Of a DNA stretch of 64,000 nt, positions 60,884 through 64,000 are shown piece by piece. Made by a program: the position numbers and the translations under genes. The notes beneath the pieces are model-generated. The model worked only from the letters and a program-made list of their open reading frames with translations. It searched no databases and was not told the DNA's origin. Within the stretch, counting starts at the first letter, position 1. The number at the start of each line of letters is the position of its first letter. The DNA is from an uncultured Aquimarina sp. (lineage in GTDB: Bacteria; Bacteroidota; Bacteroidia; Flavobacteriales; Flavobacteriaceae): assembly GCA_947493035.1 (NCBI GenBank), contig CANLOW010000009.1, positions 40,307-104,306 on the forward strand. The letters run 5' to 3'.

Positions 60884-62101
60884 TTAACGATTTAAATATA
60901 AATATCCGCTTATCGATTTCCTAGGACTTGAATTATTTTCAGCAAATTCAAATAAATAAAAATAAGTCCCTACAGGTAAGTTATTATCTTTTTGTATGGT
61001 AACTCTTCCCGTGGAAGTACCATCAAAACGATGTTTTGGGTTCGGCACAAACCTAGAATCATCTGCATCATAGCCCTCTGCTTCATATACCACAACTCCC
61101 CAACGATTGAAAATAGTCAATTTATTATTTGGGAAATTTCGAACATTACCTATTATTAAATAATCATTAGTCCCATCATCTCCTGCTGAGATCCCATTAT
61201 AGACTAAAACTTCATTACCTGAATTAAGTATACTTCCAAAAGTAACTATTTCATAAAAACTAGGATTAAACTCATCAGATGTAATCTTACCTTCATCAGT
61301 ATCACCTTCAAAACTTACATTACCTAGATCTAACCATTTTTGATCAATTTTATGCCAACCAACAACTCTCAAGTTTCTTAAATTATTACCTCCTATCAAA
61401 TTTGAAATATTACTAAAGTTATCCCAAGTTAGCGTTGCAGACACTTTTTGATTTCCTTCTAAAAACCAAAATTCATACGAAGAAATACTCCCTATAAAAT
61501 TATCTTTTACAGTCCTATCAAATATTCTTTCATAGGCGTTAAAATTAGCAGCATCTTCATAAAAATAAGCTGCTTGATAAAATTCTACATTCCCATTAGT
61601 CTGAATCTCTATTGGTCTAAGTCTAAATTCATCCCCAACAGGAAAAACATAATCATCATTACCATCTCTACTCGTAAAACCATCAACATGATTCGTATCA
61701 CTTGAACCTATATATGCATTATCATTGAAAATATCTAGAGAAATATCAGTCCTATTTCTAGGAGTTAACACTCTTCCATTAATAAATTCAACAGACTCTA
61801 TAGCATCTACCCCTACTTGTAGATTTAAATCTTGGGGCACATCTATTTTCATTTCATATATAACCGGACGATTTTCTCCAAGAACTTGCTGTTCTCTGTT
61901 TGGGTTATAAAACCCTACTTCGCCTCCATTTTCCACATCAAAAGCCCCATCATTACTAAGATCTCCAAATATACCAATCTGAGCTCCTTCATGAGTTCTT
62001 ATATTTCCTCCCAAATGAACTTCAATTGATTCATCTTGGGCTCTTATACCAATACTAAGTATAAAACCAATTAATAAGTATATAAATCTAAAATTCATCA
62101 T
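60884..62101 (-). CDS. T9SS protein with type B (gliding) C-terminal domain
   Basis: The 405-residue protein has a signal peptide (about 1-21) and a beta-rich body. The last ~90 residues carry the type B sorting domain: NNKLTIFNRWGVVVYEAEGYD...FDGTSTGR...LPVGTYFYLFEF...GYLYLNR. This signal sends proteins across the outer membrane by the type IX secretion system and often works with SprF-like partners. It is 3 bp downstream of the giant repeat-protein gene, so the two surface proteins are probably made together. Confidence 0.88.
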   Translation of the reverse strand: MMNFRFIYLLIGFILSIGIRAQDESIEVHLGGNIRTHEGAQIGIFGDLSNDGAFDVENGGEVGFYNPNREQQVLGENRPVIYEMKIDVPQDLNLQVGVDAIESVEFINGRVLTPRNRTDISLDIFNDNAYIGSSDTNHVDGFTSRDGNDDYVFPVGDEFRLRPIEIQTNGNVEFYQAAYFYEDAANFNAYERIFDRTVKDNFIGSISSYEFWFLEGNQKVSATLTWDNFSNISNLIGGNNLRNLRVVGWHKIDQKWLDLGNVSFEGDTDEGKITSDEFNPSFYEIVTFGSILNSGNEVLVYNGISAGDDGTNDYLIIGNVRNFPNNKLTIFNRWGVVVYEAEGYDADDSRFVPNPKHRFDGTSTGRVTIQKDNNLPVGTYFYLFEFAENNSSPRKSISGYLYLNR

Positions 62102-62104
62102 AGA

Positions 62105-64000
62105 TTAAAGTTCGTAAAGGCTAATACTTCCTGAACCACCCGGAGAAACTGAACCTGTTATAGCACTTGAGGTTTGGAATGCATTTAATGGTGTATTTAT
62201 AGTAAATAAATGGTTAAAAGTTCCATCTCCATTATCAGTTGTTACTGGTGTGGCTCCTGAAACCCCAGAAATAGTACTATAGTTTGCATTTTCAATAAAA
62301 ATCTCATAACCATTAACAGTAACATTTGTAGTATTCCGTACTGTAACTCTAAAAGTACCTCCATCTTGAAATTCATTAATTACAATATCACCTGTCGTCA
62401 AAGCACCTATTGGTCTGCCTGAAGGAGTTGTCGCTGTGAGTGTAGGTAACTGAATAACCGTAAACATAAAGCCTAAATCTGCTAAATCCTTACCTGTCCA
62501 TCCATTATCATTATCACCTGCTCTCACTTGGAAACCTGTACTAGAAATAGAAGAACCTACATATTCTACTGAAGGATCGTCATATCTATTTCCGTTATTA
62601 TCTGGGCAGTCACCACCACAATCTTCTGCTGTTAACTGAATAATGTAATTACTACTACCAATATCTGGAAATGATATATCAAATACCCCTTGACTAACAC
62701 GAGTAATCGTCGAGTTAAATACGTCTTTAGAGTCGGTATTATCTAACTCATTAGATTCATGCCTCCCTGCAGCATAGATTTTGGGCATTAGCATCATAAA
62801 AGCACCTCCATCACTTCCTACGGAAATTGCATTGTTAGGATCAGCGCTTACTACTTGAGCAACCGAAGTACTACCATCTTCACCTGTGTAAGTTATGTCT
62901 CCTGTACTATCATCTTGACTCATACTTGTCAAAGTATCAAAAGTAAAACTAGTTGTGGATCCGTCTTCATCCGTATATGTTAACGTACGATCTCCATTAT
63001 CTTCTAAACTTGTTAAAACATCAAATGTAAAAGTTGACGTACTACCATCTTCATCTGAATAGGTCAATGTTCTATCTCCATTATCAGATAAAATTGTAAG
63101 AGTTTCTAAATTAGAAATATCAAGTATAGTAGTACTACCATCTTCATCGGTATAAGTGATAGTCCCTGCTACTGCATTCTCTACTATCGTAGTCAACGTC
63201 TCTAAATTCTCAACGATATCCGTCAAATTCAGATTCGTAGTCGATCCGTCCTCATCTACATAGTCGATACTCTCATCATCGGCGTTTAATGCTAAACTTG
63301 TTAACGTCTCTAAATCCCCTACATTGATAACGCTAGTGCTTCCATCTTCATCGGTATACGTAATCTCTCCTGTGGTCGTATTCTCAACTAACGTCGTTAA
63401 CGTCTCTAAGTTTTGAACCGCCGTAGTTAAGTTGATTTGATTCGTACTACCATCTTCATCAACATAATCTAAATTCGTATTATCTGCATTCAACGCTAAG
63501 CTTGTTAACGTCTCTAAATCCCCTACATTGATAACGCTAGTACTTCCATCTTCATCGGTATACGTAATCTCTCCCGTGGTCGTATTCTCAACTAACGTAG
63601 TTAACGTCTCTAAATTCTGAACCGCCGTAGTTAAGTTGATTTGGTTCGTACTGCCATCTTCGTCAACATAATCCAAATTCGTATTGTCTGCATTCAACGC
63701 TAAACTCGTTAACGTCTCTAAATCCCCTACATTGATAACACTAGTACTTCCATCTTCATCGGTATACGTAATCTCTCCCGTGGTCGTATTCTCAACTAAC
63801 GTCGTTAACGTCTCTAAATTCTGAACCGCCGTAGTTAAGTTGATTTGATTCGTACTGCCATCTTCATCAACATAATCTAAATTCGTATTGTCTGCGTTTA
63901 ATGCTAAACTTGTTAACGTCTCTAAATCCCCTACATTGATAACGCTAGTGCTTCCATCTTCATCGGTATACGTAATCTCTCCTGTGGTCGTATTCTCAAC
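62105..64000 (-). CDS. Giant repetitive surface protein, 3' part (runs off the window)
   Basis: The frame is open to the window edge (632 codons seen), so the start lies beyond 64000. The N-terminal part seen is made of near-identical 68-residue units built on LETLT...ENTTTGEITYTDEDGSTSVINVGDLETLTSLALNADN..., which become shorter and more divergent toward 62880. The last ~270 residues are a non-repeated beta-rich end (about 62105-62880) that finishes SGSISLYEL. Acidic Asp-Glu-Asp-Gly motifs in each unit may bind calcium. It looks like an adhesin or surface-layer fibre; the sequence shows no classical T9SS domain of its own at the end. Confidence 0.8.
   Translation of the reverse strand, partial: VENTTTGEITYTDEDGSTSVINVGDLETLTSLALNADNTNLDYVDEDGSTNQINLTTAVQNLETLTTLVENTTTGEITYTDEDGSTSVINVGDLETLTSLALNADNTNLDYVDEDGSTNQINLTTAVQNLETLTTLVENTTTGEITYTDEDGSTSVINVGDLETLTSLALNADNTNLDYVDEDGSTNQINLTTAVQNLETLTTLVENTTTGEITYTDEDGSTSVINVGDLETLTSLALNADDESIDYVDEDGSTTNLNLTDIVENLETLTTIVENAVAGTITYTDEDGSTTILDISNLETLTILSDNGDRTLTYSDEDGSTSTFTFDVLTSLEDNGDRTLTYTDEDGSTTSFTFDTLTSMSQDDSTGDITYTGEDGSTSVAQVVSADPNNAISVGSDGGAFMMLMPKIYAAGRHESNELDNTDSKDVFNSTITRVSQGVFDISFPDIGSSNYIIQLTAEDCGGDCPDNNGNRYDDPSVEYVGSSISSTGFQVRAGDNDNGWTGKDLADLGFMFTVIQLPTLTATTPSGRPIGALTTGDIVINEFQDGGTFRVTVRNTTNVTVNGYEIFIENANYSTISGVSGATPVTTDNGDGTFNHLFTINTPLNAFQTSSAITGSVSPGGSGSISLYEL
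63326..64000. repeat. Tandem 204-bp coding repeats
   Basis: Repeat starts at 63326, 63530, 63734 and 63938 are exactly 204 bp (68 codons) apart, and the units differ by only a few bases. Older, diverged copies lie to the left. The near identity implies recent duplication or gene conversion, so copy number may vary between strains and collapse in short-read assemblies. Confidence 0.85.

Overview
The window is low-GC DNA from a member of the Bacteroidota, most likely a marine or gliding Flavobacteriaceae (Tenacibaculum-like; the genus is a guess). The evidence is the tmRNA tag GENNYALAA, promoters of the TTG-N19..23-TANNTTTG type, a type B T9SS C-terminal domain, SusC/FhuA-style TonB receptors with a carboxypeptidase-like N-terminal domain, and the scarcity of Shine-Dalgarno sequences.

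Left flank (1-19.5 kb). Positions 1-2508 look like the end of a prophage or phage remnant (tail or structural ORF, DUF1353 protein, orphan D12-class adenine methylase). Ordinary chromosomal genes follow: a YgiQ radical-SAM protein, an RluA-type pseudouridine synthase, and a metal or siderophore uptake operon (ABC ATPase, TonB receptor, two ABC permeases). Divergent from that operon is a Fur/Zur-type regulator with two TTGCAAC palindromes in front of it. Next come an Lrp regulator broken by a nonsense codon, a folate-independent methionine synthase pair (mesX-mesD), an SBF transporter and an Old Yellow Enzyme.

Centre (19,516-50,907). This is a 31.4-kb integrative element inserted in the 3' end of the tmRNA gene ssrA. 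An 18-bp direct repeat, copied from the ssrA 3' end, bounds it (19516-19533 and 50890-50907), and a tyrosine recombinase lies just inside the left end. The right end carries a mobilization, partition and replication module (DnaC-like loader, HTH proteins, MobC-like protein, 3-His relaxase, ParA, small ParA partner). The cargo is a defence island. It holds a complete type III-D-like CRISPR-Cas locus: Cas10 with GGDD but no HD domain, a Cas7-Cas5-Cas11-type fusion, a double Cas7, a Csx19-like protein, a Cas7 with a large insertion, a two-TM protein of unknown function, a Cas6-like RAMP, a free-standing reverse transcriptase, Cas1 and Cas2. Two arrays with the same repeat and the same leader flank it. 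On the opposite strand is one tightly packed operon with a type I restriction-modification system (hsdM-hsdS-hsdR) followed by McrB and McrC. The most novel candidate is the membrane protein at 29415-30449: it sits in the cas operon where a cyclic-oligoadenylate effector would be expected, and no classical CARF nuclease is visible.

Right flank (50.9-64 kb). Here are ssrA itself, a saccharopine-dehydrogenase-like enzyme, a pirin, pyrF, a YefM-YoeB type toxin-antitoxin pair with a matching TGTACA operator, kynureninase, an O-methyltransferase, a PhzF protein, a cell-envelope cluster (M48 protease, two CAP-domain lipoproteins, VanY-type peptidase), a type B T9SS protein, and the 3' part of a large repetitive surface protein that runs off the window.
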